DNA of 64,000 bases from assembly GCA_009917695.1 (NCBI GenBank), contig JAACJG010000009.1, forward strand, positions 248,001-312,000, given 5' to 3'. Positions 48,159 through 57,172 of the stretch are shown one piece after another; positions within the stretch are counted from its first letter, which is position 1, and each line of letters starts with the position of its first letter. The notes under the pieces were generated by a model. The model saw only the letters and a program-made list of their open reading frames with translations, had not been told where the DNA came from and ran no database searches. The position numbers were made by a program, and so were the translations under genes. This stretch comes from Candidatus Rifleibacterium amylolyticum (GTDB lineage Bacteria; Muiribacteriota; Ozemobacteria; Ozemobacterales; Ozemobacteraceae).

Positions 48159-49951
48159 TGTCGTTTTCCGGTTCTGTCGTAGAATTTTCGCGAAAATGCC
48201 CGGGCAAATGCCACAAGCTCTTCCTCTTTGGTAACATAATGAATCTTCCAGCCCATTTTTTCAAGTCGGCTGACGCCACCAGCACTATAGTGAGGGCGGG
48301 AATGCAACACCAGAGTTCCGCCGCCTCCGGCGCGAACCAGGGCTTTTTCAGCAACATCGTAATTGAGCTCACCATTTGGTGCCCTGGCATCGAGCATTGC
48401 AAAGATATCGTCGTCGGAGACAATCAGCAGATGTGTTTTACTCTTCGGTTTATCCAGATAAGGAGACTGAAGTCGCGGAATACCGTAGGCATATCCGGTT
48501 CCCAGATATGATGTCAACACCAGCATCGTATCATACTCAGAAGTCACAAAGCCATCAGACTCGAGAAAACTGCCAGGTTCGCCCGACAGACAGCTCATGA
48601 CTTTTGCTCCGGCCCGCAGTGCTGAAAGCGTGATGATCGAAGCGGCGCAGATCGGCCAGGAAAAATTGTAGCGCGGGTTGCGCATAGAGCCGGAGCAGTC
48701 GATGCCGACGTAGAGGTTGTAAGGCTGCGCCTTGCTCGGAGTGTCGGTATCCTGAGTATAAACACGGCTGCGCGTGGTTACCCCGGGCACTACAACCGGC
48801 GACATCACCGTCGTTTCGAACCAGTCGAGTTCTTCGACCGGGTCGCCCGGCTCCCACTGGTCGGTGCCTTCAGGCAGCAGATCAGCGAGTGGCGCCGATT
48901 CTTCTTCAGGAAAAGGCACAAGGTGTGGCATGGCAATTTCGCGGTAATAGCGGATAATCAGCTTGTTTTCGTCGGCAGCCGGATCGACCTGCCGCATCAT
49001 ATCGATGTAGGTGCCTGGCTCTGAATACCTTTTCTGCGGCCCGGTACCGCCCTGAAGCGAACGCATATCTGATATTTCTGGGCGCCGACCGGTTTTTTCA
49101 TCATCGGCAGCGTTATCGCTGCTGTCTGAGCTTTTTCCCAAAGCCTCAGCACGCGGGTCGACGATGCCATCCAGTATCGATTCGTCGATTTCGGCCATGC
49201 CGCCGACAACTTCTGCGCCGGCCCCTGATTTTTCGGCGTCAAGATAGCGTGCCAGTTCCTGGCGTGCCTTGTTGTGTTGCGCATCTTCGATAAGGTAAGG
49301 GTAAGCCAGCATGGCAAAACGGCCGGCGCCATCGAGCCAGTTGCGGGCGTAGCTGCGAATAAGAGACGCTGCCAGCGAGGCATCGGCATCGAGCTGTGCT
49401 GTCTGTTTCCCGCCAGAAAGATCGCCGCGCGGCAATCCCCAGAGATATTCATAAGTTCGCATATACCAGATATGAAGAGTTGACTCGATTTTGGCATTCT
49501 GCTGGATTTTGCGATAAACCGACGCCATATCGAGCTGATGAATGCGCTGCAGAGTGTCGTTGATCACGAGGTCGCTGTAAAGGTTCGCCACCAGCGGGGT
49601 TCGGTCTTCGATGCCGGCCAGCGCCAGTCGCATGCGACGAAAAAGACCGACATTATCGTAGCGGTTTGCCGGAATCAGCACATGATGGCCGATTTCGTGT
49701 GCAAGGATCTGCACGGCGCAGTCGCCAACCCGGTGGCGACACACAGAGTCGAGGTCGATGACAACACGATGATCGGTGAGTCTGATCATGGCGAAGCTTC
49801 CGGTCAGGCCTTCGAGTTGCGCATCCTGCGCTGACATGCACCAGGTTGGCTCGCGCAAAGTAACGTATGGGCTCCAGATAGCGACTGCCTGTGGCCAGGC
49901 TTCGACCCAGCTTTTTTTGACGCGGTTGACGGTAACGACCGTATCAGCCAT
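48155..49951 (-). CDS. Metallopeptidase-like and VWA domain protein, DUF2201-type
   Basis: The 598-residue protein has an N-terminal domain with the zinc motif H85-E-I-G-H89-H90, a middle helical part and a C-terminal VWA-like domain whose metal site is D418-C-S420-G-S422. This pairing is that of putative metallopeptidase / VWA-like proteins (DUF2201 type) that work with MoxR AAA+ ATPases. The ATG has GGAG six bases upstream and overlaps the previous gene by eight bases. The VWA MIDAS could bind a partner whose folding or assembly the MoxR ATPase drives; the active-site glutamate suggests real proteolysis, which needs testing. Confidence 0.82.
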   Translation of the reverse strand: MADTVVTVNRVKKSWVEAWPQAVAIWSPYVTLREPTWCMSAQDAQLEGLTGSFAMIRLTDHRVVIDLDSVCRHRVGDCAVQILAHEIGHHVLIPANRYDNVGLFRRMRLALAGIEDRTPLVANLYSDLVINDTLQRIHQLDMASVYRKIQQNAKIESTLHIWYMRTYEYLWGLPRGDLSGGKQTAQLDADASLAASLIRSYARNWLDGAGRFAMLAYPYLIEDAQHNKARQELARYLDAEKSGAGAEVVGGMAEIDESILDGIVDPRAEALGKSSDSSDNAADDEKTGRRPEISDMRSLQGGTGPQKRYSEPGTYIDMMRQVDPAADENKLIIRYYREIAMPHLVPFPEEESAPLADLLPEGTDQWEPGDPVEELDWFETTVMSPVVVPGVTTRSRVYTQDTDTPSKAQPYNLYVGIDCSGSMRNPRYNFSWPICAASIITLSALRAGAKVMSCLSGEPGSFLESDGFVTSEYDTMLVLTSYLGTGYAYGIPRLQSPYLDKPKSKTHLLIVSDDDIFAMLDARAPNGELNYDVAEKALVRAGGGGTLVLHSRPHYSAGGVSRLEKMGWKIHYVTKEEELVAFARAFSRKFYDRTGKRQ

Positions 49952-50888
49952 CAACCGCTCCGAACAGAAAAACCGAATGAGATGAAGCTGTGGTCAGAAA
50001 AAGAGTCGAATCGTGCTGTGCCCAGGTCGTGAGATCCTTGTAGCGACCAAGTATTTTCGCCGCCGCGCCGGTGGCAGAAGAAACCGGGGCCAGCTTAAAA
50101 TCAGCCGACCCGTCAAATGAATCAGAGCACTCAAGCAGAACACAGCCAAAGCGGTCGGCAAAAACAACCCCAGTCTGCTGACCATCAGAGACAAAAACCA
50201 TGTTGTCGCGCAATATCAGGCGGGGCGGGCGCATGAATTCGCCGCCAAAGCCTTTGAAGCTGCCAACAGCGACGCCTTTTAAAGTCTCACCCTGAGCCCA
50301 CGGGCGTTTTAAATCAGGGCCAAAAGGCATATCGCCAAAAACAGCTGAAATAATCTCAGGTTTCGGCCTACGTTCAAAGTCAAGTTGCTGGCGAAGATGC
50401 GCCATACCGCAGCGCCAGGCGGCGAAGCGACCTGCGACCAACAGTTCATCAAGATCGACCACCAGCACCAGGATTTTCTGCATCATGGCGATCCAGGACC
50501 GTGCTGCTGCCGTCGAGTGGCGCAGAATCTTTTTAACAGCAGTAGTAAGTGATCTGAGCAAACGCGCCGGGTTGGCCGCAGTCAACTTCGGGTTCAGCAG
50601 CAACAGAAGCCGGCAGGCCTGGTGCAGTTCAAAATCTGCGCCGGCGGTGCCGGATGCCAGAAAATCGATGGTGTCGCGAAACAGCACATCAAAGACTTTT
50701 CGACTGCGTGTTTTGTCGAGCTCATGAACCGCGGCAAACACCGGCTCGACCACATTCTTGAACCAGGCCGGCACAACTGCCGGATCAAAACGGTTCGAAG
50801 CGGCGGCAGCCTGACGCAACGCCTGGTTAAGTGCATCGGCATTTTCCCGCAACAGTTCAACAAGCGGTTTACAGACTATTTTTTCCAT
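49944..50888 (-). CDS. Unknown protein between MoxR and VWA genes, possibly propeller-like
   Basis: This 314-residue protein has a helical first half (about 1-165) and a beta-rich second half (about 170-314), where short strands such as MVFVSDGQQTGVVFADRFG, LLECSDSF and STLFLTTASSHSVFLFG recur. Known MoxR-VWA systems often carry a third, beta-propeller (bpX) component, so this could be a divergent equivalent; I cannot confirm that from sequence. It starts 13 bases inside the end of the MoxR gene. Confidence 0.65.
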   Translation of the reverse strand: MEKIVCKPLVELLRENADALNQALRQAAAASNRFDPAVVPAWFKNVVEPVFAAVHELDKTRSRKVFDVLFRDTIDFLASGTAGADFELHQACRLLLLLNPKLTAANPARLLRSLTTAVKKILRHSTAAARSWIAMMQKILVLVVDLDELLVAGRFAAWRCGMAHLRQQLDFERRPKPEIISAVFGDMPFGPDLKRPWAQGETLKGVAVGSFKGFGGEFMRPPRLILRDNMVFVSDGQQTGVVFADRFGCVLLECSDSFDGSADFKLAPVSSATGAAAKILGRYKDLTTWAQHDSTLFLTTASSHSVFLFGAVDG

Positions 50889-52465
50889 TTGAGCCAGCGC
50901 CGATAATTGTTATATCTCTGATGCAGGTATTTGAGCTTGAGAATGTCATCAGCCATGTGACCGTAGATTTTGCCCGATCTGGCCATTGTTGCCAGCTGTT
51001 TTTCGATAGCATTCATGCGCTTTTCGACCTCAGTTTTTGAGATGCCTTCGAGCCCGGCCTCGAATTCTCTCTCGAGAGTGACAACCGGGTCTGATTTCTG
51101 CAGGCCGAGCCGGAAATATTCTTCGCAGGAAAGATCAAAAAGCTTGCGCAGCCAGCTGATGCGATCGACCCGATAAGCTTCGTGACGCGGTTCATCGAAG
51201 AACGGCGACTCGAGATGCGGGCTGAGCGTGTCATGCAGCACAAACGGAATGATCTGCCTGAGATCTTCAAGCTGAACGCTTTGCGAACCGCGAAAATACG
51301 CGAGCGCCTTGGCAAACTGAATTATAGTCATGAGTTTGCGCACCGACAGGCCATTTTTTGTCTGCGAGCCAAGGTCGCGCACAAGATCTTTCCCTGATTC
51401 TTCGCCACTCAGAGTACGAAAATCGAGACCAGAAAGCTTGGCAGTATCTTTTGTCATGTATTCGAGCATTGTTGAAGCAGGCTCAAAAAACTCAAAATGG
51501 CGACAGAAAAACTCGAGCGGCCGCCGCACGCTGTCATCTATGGCAACCCGGCGAATGTCGCGGTTCATCTGCGACAGCTCGGCTTCAGTGAAAATGATCT
51601 CTTCAGGAATCATCTCTTCCGGGCGCACCGACAGCTCGATGCGCTTTTGCAGCTCTGATAAAAAGCGGGTATTGAAATGAAAAGCGCGAATAACGATATC
51701 TATGCGGTCGCGCAAAGCCTCGATAACCTGATAAGTGCCGCCACCGCCATCGTCGTTGGCAGTCAGATACCAGGCGGCATCAGGGCATTCATAAACCTGG
51801 TCGAGTATTTCGGCATAGTTGTCAGCCAGCACGGTAAGCAGAGCAGACTGCGTTCGGGTCGGAATGCGGTTATATTCGTCGATAATCTTAACCCTCATCG
51901 ACAGCCATTTACGCCACGAAATTCTGATCTCAGACATGCTGTCGGCCTTGACCATATCAGCCGGTAACGGGTGTCCGAGCAGATCGGCAATCGTCATCTG
52001 CGGCTGACCATGCTGAATGGCACGCTTAACCTCGATCTGCGAATAACCGGCCAGCAGCCCCATCAGTATAGCTGTTGCGGTTTTGCCGCGACCTGGCCCG
52101 CCGACGATGAGACAGCGCCCACGCACCGCCATATTGAGCAGCGGAATCAGCACAAAACTCGAATAACTCTGGCCCGTTGGCAGGGCCAGCTCGATTTTGC
52201 GGTCGCCCATCTGAAAGGTGCGCGGCGGCTCGTCGTTGTATTCGATATCATAAAACGGGCTGATAATCGCTGTATTGGTGATCCAGAAATACGCCTGGCG
52301 CAGCTTTTCATCGAGACCGGCACTCTCTGAGCGACTTTCGGGCTGGTCGCTCTCATAAAGGTCTTCGATTCTAAATTCCGGCCGTTTTGTCGGAGCCTGT
52401 GGATTGGTCGGCGATGCCGGCACCCGTTGAAAAATTTCTTTTGCCTTGTCAAAGATACTTGCCAT
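50876..52465 (-). CDS. MoxR-family AAA+ ATPase
   Basis: The 529-residue ATPase has Walker A GGPGRGKT (122-129), Walker B IIDEYNRI (D196, E197) and sensor-1 WYLTANDD. The N-terminal 90 residues and about 200 C-terminal helical residues exceed the compact MoxR size of about 330. MoxR ATPases act as chaperones that insert cofactors or remodel complexes together with VWA proteins. It is encoded immediately before the unknown and VWA proteins, and 8 bases after the DUF-like gene. Confidence 0.88.
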   Translation of the reverse strand: MASIFDKAKEIFQRVPASPTNPQAPTKRPEFRIEDLYESDQPESRSESAGLDEKLRQAYFWITNTAIISPFYDIEYNDEPPRTFQMGDRKIELALPTGQSYSSFVLIPLLNMAVRGRCLIVGGPGRGKTATAILMGLLAGYSQIEVKRAIQHGQPQMTIADLLGHPLPADMVKADSMSEIRISWRKWLSMRVKIIDEYNRIPTRTQSALLTVLADNYAEILDQVYECPDAAWYLTANDDGGGGTYQVIEALRDRIDIVIRAFHFNTRFLSELQKRIELSVRPEEMIPEEIIFTEAELSQMNRDIRRVAIDDSVRRPLEFFCRHFEFFEPASTMLEYMTKDTAKLSGLDFRTLSGEESGKDLVRDLGSQTKNGLSVRKLMTIIQFAKALAYFRGSQSVQLEDLRQIIPFVLHDTLSPHLESPFFDEPRHEAYRVDRISWLRKLFDLSCEEYFRLGLQKSDPVVTLEREFEAGLEGISKTEVEKRMNAIEKQLATMARSGKIYGHMADDILKLKYLHQRYNNYRRWLKWKK

Positions 52466-52473
52466 ATTTCTCT

Positions 52474-52992
52474 TTATCGATCCATTTCAGGGAAAATATT
52501 CCAGCGCTTAAGACGCGCTTCTGGAGTTAATTCAAATTCGAGATTCAAACCTGATCGCGCGAAAGTCAGAACGATTTCATCACTGTCGAAATCTTCAGAG
52601 CTGGCTTCACCAAAGATCTTTCTAAGCTCATCAGCTGTGGTATCTGATGTAAACTGCGCGATCTTTTTCAGCCAGGGCTGTGCTAATGCCATCTGCGGAT
52701 GTTCAGGAAGACAGGCATCAGGCCCGATAAAAAAGGCGATATAACGCAGACGGCCATCTTCAAAATCGATCTGAAAACCGTAGCGTGCATACAACAATTC
52801 ACAATATTTACGCCCACTCCAGCTGAACTTGTCAGGACGCCCAAAAGCATGAGCGAGATCAAATTCACAGCCAAAATGCAGAGGTCCGAAACTTAGATCT
52901 TTCAGGTCAAAATCAGGTAATTCAAATTCAAGTACAGACCAGTCCTTAGTCGGGTCTTCCTTTCCCAGGCCGAGAAAATCTAATATGCCCAT
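52474..52992 (-). CDS. Unknown 172-residue protein upstream of MoxR
   Basis: The protein is acidic, with a Gly/Leu N-terminus and alternating aromatic beta strands (WSVLEFELPDFDLKDLSFG and GFQIDFEDGRLRYIAFF), then a C-terminal helical part. No family is recognised. It ends 8 bases before the MoxR gene and should share its transcript. The ATG is preceded by AGGAGCTCAGGT. Confidence 0.65.
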   Translation of the reverse strand: MGILDFLGLGKEDPTKDWSVLEFELPDFDLKDLSFGPLHFGCEFDLAHAFGRPDKFSWSGRKYCELLYARYGFQIDFEDGRLRYIAFFIGPDACLPEHPQMALAQPWLKKIAQFTSDTTADELRKIFGEASSEDFDSDEIVLTFARSGLNLEFELTPEARLKRWNIFPEMDR

Positions 52993-53067
52993 ACCTGAGC
53001 TCCTTTAACACTGATAATCGCTCATAAACTTCTGCCAAATACAGCAAATGCTGTCAAAACTTATATT

Positions 53068-54744
53068 TCAAGAAGATATTTCACCGCTGATCACAAATTC
53101 TTCGGCAATTTTTACTGCTGCTGCAGTCCTGGCCGAAGTAAGAATCCTGGCAAGGAACTCGAGATGGGTTGTGGCCGCCTGATTACCTGCTTTCAAGGCC
53201 AGGTCGAAACAGCCGTAAGCAAGAATTATATGACGCAGAAACCCCTCACAGCCACATTCAAATAGTTCGCCAAGATTAAACCAGCGACCTTCACCACCGG
53301 TCAGAACCCTCTCTTTCAGGCTCTTATTGGCTTTGGCAATAGCTTTGACTTTCTTTTGCTTGTCATTCAACCACTCTTGTGCCTTACCGAGAGTCTCTAA
53401 CAGCTGATCGAATGTGATTTCGCGTTCGATCATTTCCATTGGATTCGGCCGCGGAATTCTGGCACCGAAGTATTGCGCCAGATTCAGCCATTTGTGTGCT
53501 TCCTTCAGGTCAACTGGAATACCATTGCCCCTGAAGTTAATCATCCCCCAGATGTACATTGCCCTGGCATTGCAGTTGTTGATTTCATCAAAAAATCTTG
53601 CCTTAACCCATTCACGGTCGATCTTAAAATCCTGGTCGTTACCAATCTGGTTCCAGGCGAATTCCACCGAAGGCAGCCAGCCTCGTGAAATGGCAGTGAC
53701 CACCATTTTAACAGCTTCTTTGCTATTTTTCTCAAGACCATCACCAGTCGCCAGCTTTTCACCAAACCGCGCCATAGCTGGAGCATACCGGTCTTCAGAG
53801 AGTGTACGATAACGTTTCTCAGATTCCTGATAGTCGAGCAAAACCGTTTTTAAGCTGCGACCATCGAGAATTTCAGCATATCTATAGGTTCCCTCAAGCT
53901 CGCCATAAACTTTTTCAAGGTTGTCACAAATCTTCTTGCGCCGGTCAAACTGCCCCCAGACCTTGCGCAAGGCAACAGAAGCGCCTTCCTGTGCTTCCAG
54001 CACCTCGGCCAGCGACATTTTGGAGGAAATGCTGTCACGCAGACTTACACAGGCGAAATCACCAAAATAGGCCCCCAGATTCAGCCATTTATAGGCTTCA
54101 ATCAGGTTGATGCCAACTGAGTGGTTTTCTGAGTAAAGTTTGCCAATGCGTGAAAAGGCCTGGGGTAATCTTTTCTGGGCGGCCTTTTTATACCATTCGA
54201 GCGCCAGATTGAAATCTCTGATTTCTACCGGCCCGGTTTCGTACATCTCGCCCAGACGGTATTGCGCCAGCGAAAAGCCGGCCTCGGCAAATGGCGTATA
54301 TTTTTCGAAGGCCTCTGAATAAGCCCAGTTCTCGAGAGCCCTTTCGGCTGCCATAAAATCTCTGATTTCAGCATCTGAAGGAAATTTTTTCTCGATTTCA
54401 CGGCGTTTATAAAAATCGTCCCATTCATTCACGAAAAAACATTGCGGACATACCGGTCGGCCAAGATAAATCGGGTGGTAACTTTTTCGCGGGCCCTTGC
54501 AGGTAAAGCAGAATCTCAGTGCTGGCCTCAACTCATCCAATACCGCATAGTAGTCGGCTTTTTCAGTAAAGTAATCGATGTCATCAGCCTGCCAGGTTTT
54601 CATGAAGTATTTGCCACACAGCTGACAAAACCAGACCTCATCTTTGGGCGCATAAGGAGCACTGAATTTTACTGGAGAAATATATGCCATGCGCAGTTTG
54701 CTGCCGCAAAAACATAGCGGTTCATGGGCATCAGTCAGTTCCAT
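53068..54744 (-). CDS. Sel1-repeat protein with two N-terminal zinc ribbons
   Basis: The 558-residue protein starts with two cysteine clusters: C-x-C-G ... C-x2-C-G (about 12-43) and C-x2-C ... C-x2-C (about 79-102), each able to hold a zinc ion. It continues with Sel1-type TPR repeats, seen in GEMYETGPVEIRDFNLALEWYKKAA, NLIEAYKWLNLGAYFG and VDLKEAHKWLNLAQYFG. Sel1 proteins are adaptors in stress and secretion pathways. It heads the long gene run and is followed after 75 bases by the unknown protein before MoxR, so membership of the same operon is likely but not certain. Confidence 0.82.
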   Translation of the reverse strand: MELTDAHEPLCFCGSKLRMAYISPVKFSAPYAPKDEVWFCQLCGKYFMKTWQADDIDYFTEKADYYAVLDELRPALRFCFTCKGPRKSYHPIYLGRPVCPQCFFVNEWDDFYKRREIEKKFPSDAEIRDFMAAERALENWAYSEAFEKYTPFAEAGFSLAQYRLGEMYETGPVEIRDFNLALEWYKKAAQKRLPQAFSRIGKLYSENHSVGINLIEAYKWLNLGAYFGDFACVSLRDSISSKMSLAEVLEAQEGASVALRKVWGQFDRRKKICDNLEKVYGELEGTYRYAEILDGRSLKTVLLDYQESEKRYRTLSEDRYAPAMARFGEKLATGDGLEKNSKEAVKMVVTAISRGWLPSVEFAWNQIGNDQDFKIDREWVKARFFDEINNCNARAMYIWGMINFRGNGIPVDLKEAHKWLNLAQYFGARIPRPNPMEMIEREITFDQLLETLGKAQEWLNDKQKKVKAIAKANKSLKERVLTGGEGRWFNLGELFECGCEGFLRHIILAYGCFDLALKAGNQAATTHLEFLARILTSARTAAAVKIAEEFVISGEISS

Positions 54745-54776
54745 AGCAACCTCTGGTACATTTTTGTCTACTATTA

Positions 54777-54805
54777 GAATTAACGCAATAATTGGACTTA
54801 TGCAA
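54777..54805 (-). promoter_or_regulatory. Candidate promoter heading the Sel1/MoxR gene run
   Basis: On the minus strand, TTGCAT (54805-54800) and TAATTC (54782-54777) are 17 bases apart, about 33 bases before the Sel1 gene. Confidence 0.4.
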
Positions 54806-54818
54806 GAGATTTTGTGGT

Positions 54819-55163
54819 TCAGGCAGTCGGCTTACGCACAAAATGCGGCATGTTATCGGGCAGCGGCAAAGATACTTCGACAAAACCGCCAAACTGGCCA
54901 TTATCATACCATGGCGCCTGATAAATAAGCTTTTTCAAGCCGTTCTTTTCGATGGTATAAGCATTAACAGACGGATTCTCAAGCATCTTGACCAGTTTGC
55001 CGCGAGCCGGCTCAGGGTGACATTCAAGCAGACTGGCTCCAACCAGATCGGCGCCTCCTGATTTGGCAAAAACTTTGCACGCCTGCTCATTCATTTCAAG
55101 AACCTTGCCATCTTTATCGCAGACAGTAATCGCGCCGGCAAAGCCTTTAACCCAATCGATCAT
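54819..55163 (-). CDS. Small stand-alone PAS-domain protein
   Basis: The 114-residue protein is a single PAS domain: GAITVCDKDGKVLEMNEQA starts the sheet, and the ligand pocket is followed by YTIEKNGLKKLIYQAPWY. Stand-alone PAS proteins sense redox state, oxygen or a small molecule and relay it by protein contact. The ATG is chosen because GAAAGGTG precedes it by 6 bases; a GTG three codons upstream is a poorer choice. The partner is unknown. Confidence 0.85.
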   Translation of the reverse strand: MIDWVKGFAGAITVCDKDGKVLEMNEQACKVFAKSGGADLVGASLLECHPEPARGKLVKMLENPSVNAYTIEKNGLKKLIYQAPWYDNGQFGGFVEVSLPLPDNMPHFVRKPTA

Positions 55164-55213
55164 AAAATACACCTTTCATTTATACATGGCTGGGCAGCTT
55201 GACCCGGCCGCCG

Positions 55214-56260
55214 TCATTTTTCGAAAGCCTCAGCAGAATTATAAAGCTGTGAAGTTCCGTTGAATCCATTCAGCCTGTCAGGAAGCTCATGCGCATTCAA
55301 AATATTCAGACCATCAGTTACGCTGTGCGTAATTATTTTGAATTCGCTGCCATTGGCGGGAAGATGCAAAGTAGTCACCGTCTTGCTCGCCGGCGCATCA
55401 GAGCCGAGGAGTTTGCGCGGCCCACCGCCGAGAGCTCCGGCCGAAATCATTCTGACTCGACCCTTGCGCGACAGATAAAAGGCATGATGATGACCGCTGA
55501 TATAGTAATCAGCGCCATTGTTTTCGAGCAGATCGAACAGCGCATCAGCGTCACTCACCACGTCTCCTGCCTGATTGCGGCCCTGCGCCAGGGCATACAT
55601 CGGCAGATGACCGGCCACGACACGCAAACGCGCTCGCTGCGCCGTCTGACTCCCAAGTTGTCTGGCCAGCCACTCCTTGTGCTCAGGGGCAATTCGCGCA
55701 GCTGAAGCATCGATAACCGCAAAAAAAACATCAGCGCAAATGAAACTGTAACAGTCAGGGTACTCAACTGCATCGACATAGCACAAATCAGGCCGGTTCT
55801 TTCCCCAGAATTCTCTGGCAATCATGCGTTCGTGCGCAAAACTAGAACTGCTCGAACCATCATGATTGCCAAAAGTAAAGGCAAACGGAATCTGTAAAAT
55901 CTGGAGACGCTGCAATATCTGAGCGTCAAAAGCCTGCCACATCGATCTCAGGCAGGGCTCGCCCAGATTCGGCTTCTGCCCTGCGACCATGTCGCCCGCA
56001 CAAAGCACCAGATCAGGGCTGAGGCTGGCAATGTAGTCGAGAACGATACCGACCTGACTGCTGTATTCTGTCGAACCATAGGACTCGTTGAGATCTGAAA
56101 TGACAACAGCTGTGAAATCTCTACCCGGCTGAGGATGCTGCCCGGCGGCCACAGCGGCCAGCGAAAAAATCACAAGAAGCGTGATCAGGCCGGCTGTTCG
56201 AACCATCCGCAGCAGCCGAACCTGATATAGATAATATAAAATCATTCGCCAGCACGTCAT
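55214..56260 (-). CDS. Calcineurin-like metallophosphoesterase, membrane-anchored or secreted
   Basis: The protein has about 348 residues, with several possible starts (56260, 56245, 56206). The start at 56206 would give a standard signal-like helix, VRTAGLITLLVIFSLAAVAAG. The catalytic motifs are ISDLNESYG (the usual DxH is DxN here), CAGDMVAG, FGNHDG and SGHHHAF, so all but the first are canonical. The fold hydrolyses phosphomonoesters or diesters, probably in the periplasm. The substrate is unknown. It is divergent from the L,D-transpeptidase gene. Confidence 0.82.
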   Translation of the reverse strand: MTCWRMILYYLYQVRLLRMVRTAGLITLLVIFSLAAVAAGQHPQPGRDFTAVVISDLNESYGSTEYSSQVGIVLDYIASLSPDLVLCAGDMVAGQKPNLGEPCLRSMWQAFDAQILQRLQILQIPFAFTFGNHDGSSSSSFAHERMIAREFWGKNRPDLCYVDAVEYPDCYSFICADVFFAVIDASAARIAPEHKEWLARQLGSQTAQRARLRVVAGHLPMYALAQGRNQAGDVVSDADALFDLLENNGADYYISGHHHAFYLSRKGRVRMISAGALGGGPRKLLGSDAPASKTVTTLHLPANGSEFKIITHSVTDGLNILNAHELPDRLNGFNGTSQLYNSAEAFEK

Positions 56261-56361
56261 GTTGTTGTTACCCTATCATGGTCTATCATGTAAAATGGTT
56301 ATAGTCAAAGATTCGGTGAAGCGATTCAAAAACGTTCATCGACAACTTCGGAGATATTATT

Positions 56362-57060
56362 ATGCATAAGTATTGGAGAGCACTGTTAATGTCTGTTTTG
56401 CTGCATTTCGCTTTGTGCACGCCGGCTTTCACAGCACCGATACCAGATTCATGGGCACCATATCTGCGACAGGCTGAAAATTTGTCAGCCAGCCAGCTGC
56501 TGCTGGTATTTGCCAGTGCGCCCGGCGTTACCAGAACCGAGCTCTACTGCCTCGATAAAATCGACAATGAATGGCGTATCGCCCTGCCAGCCATGTCTGC
56601 GTCTGTCGGGCGCAAAGGCATAGCCGCGCCAGACGCCAAGCGTGAAGGCGATGGCTGCACGCCCTATGGAATGTATCGGATTGGCATGGCTTTCGGCTAC
56701 GAATCAGAATGCCAGACCAGAATGCCGTACCGGCAGATGGCCGCAGATGACATCTGGGTCGATGACCCGACCGCGCCTGATTACAACCACCTGACTAAAA
56801 AAGCGGCGACCCGTGCGAAGTCTTATGAATACATGCGACGCCAGGATGATCTGTACAAATCTGGTCTGGTCGTTGAATACAACACTGACCCGGTGGTGCC
56901 TGGCCTTGGCAGCGCTATTTTCATTCACTTCTGGGGCAGGCCCTTTCGCTCTACAGCTGGCTGTCTTGGACTTTCACAGGAGCATCTCACATCGGTTCTG
57001 GCCTTTCTTGACCCGGCAAAATCGCCGGTCATCGGCTTTTACCGCAAAGACCTCGACTAG
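56362..57060 (+). CDS. L,D-transpeptidase family protein (YkuD fold)
   Basis: The 232-residue protein has a signal peptide (MHKYWRALLMSVLLHFALCTPAFTA in two parts, cut near residue 25) and the YkuD catalytic region IHFWG ... STAGCLGL, with His189 and Cys201. Upstream, GKGIAAPDAKREGDGCTPYGMYRI resembles the YafK branch. Such enzymes form 3-3 crosslinks in peptidoglycan or attach lipoproteins to it. GGAGATATT precedes the ATG. No neighbours suggest its target. Confidence 0.87.
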   Translation: MHKYWRALLMSVLLHFALCTPAFTAPIPDSWAPYLRQAENLSASQLLLVFASAPGVTRTELYCLDKIDNEWRIALPAMSASVGRKGIAAPDAKREGDGCTPYGMYRIGMAFGYESECQTRMPYRQMAADDIWVDDPTAPDYNHLTKKAATRAKSYEYMRRQDDLYKSGLVVEYNTDPVVPGLGSAIFIHFWGRPFRSTAGCLGLSQEHLTSVLAFLDPAKSPVIGFYRKDLD

Positions 57061-57172
57061 TGCTCTGTCAAATGTTGAACGGGATCACGGCAACGCAAAC
57101 TTTTTTCGTGTAAGAAAAGTCGAATGCAGCCGATAAAACAGGTGGCCTACTGCTTTGCCTGGGAGGGAATGT

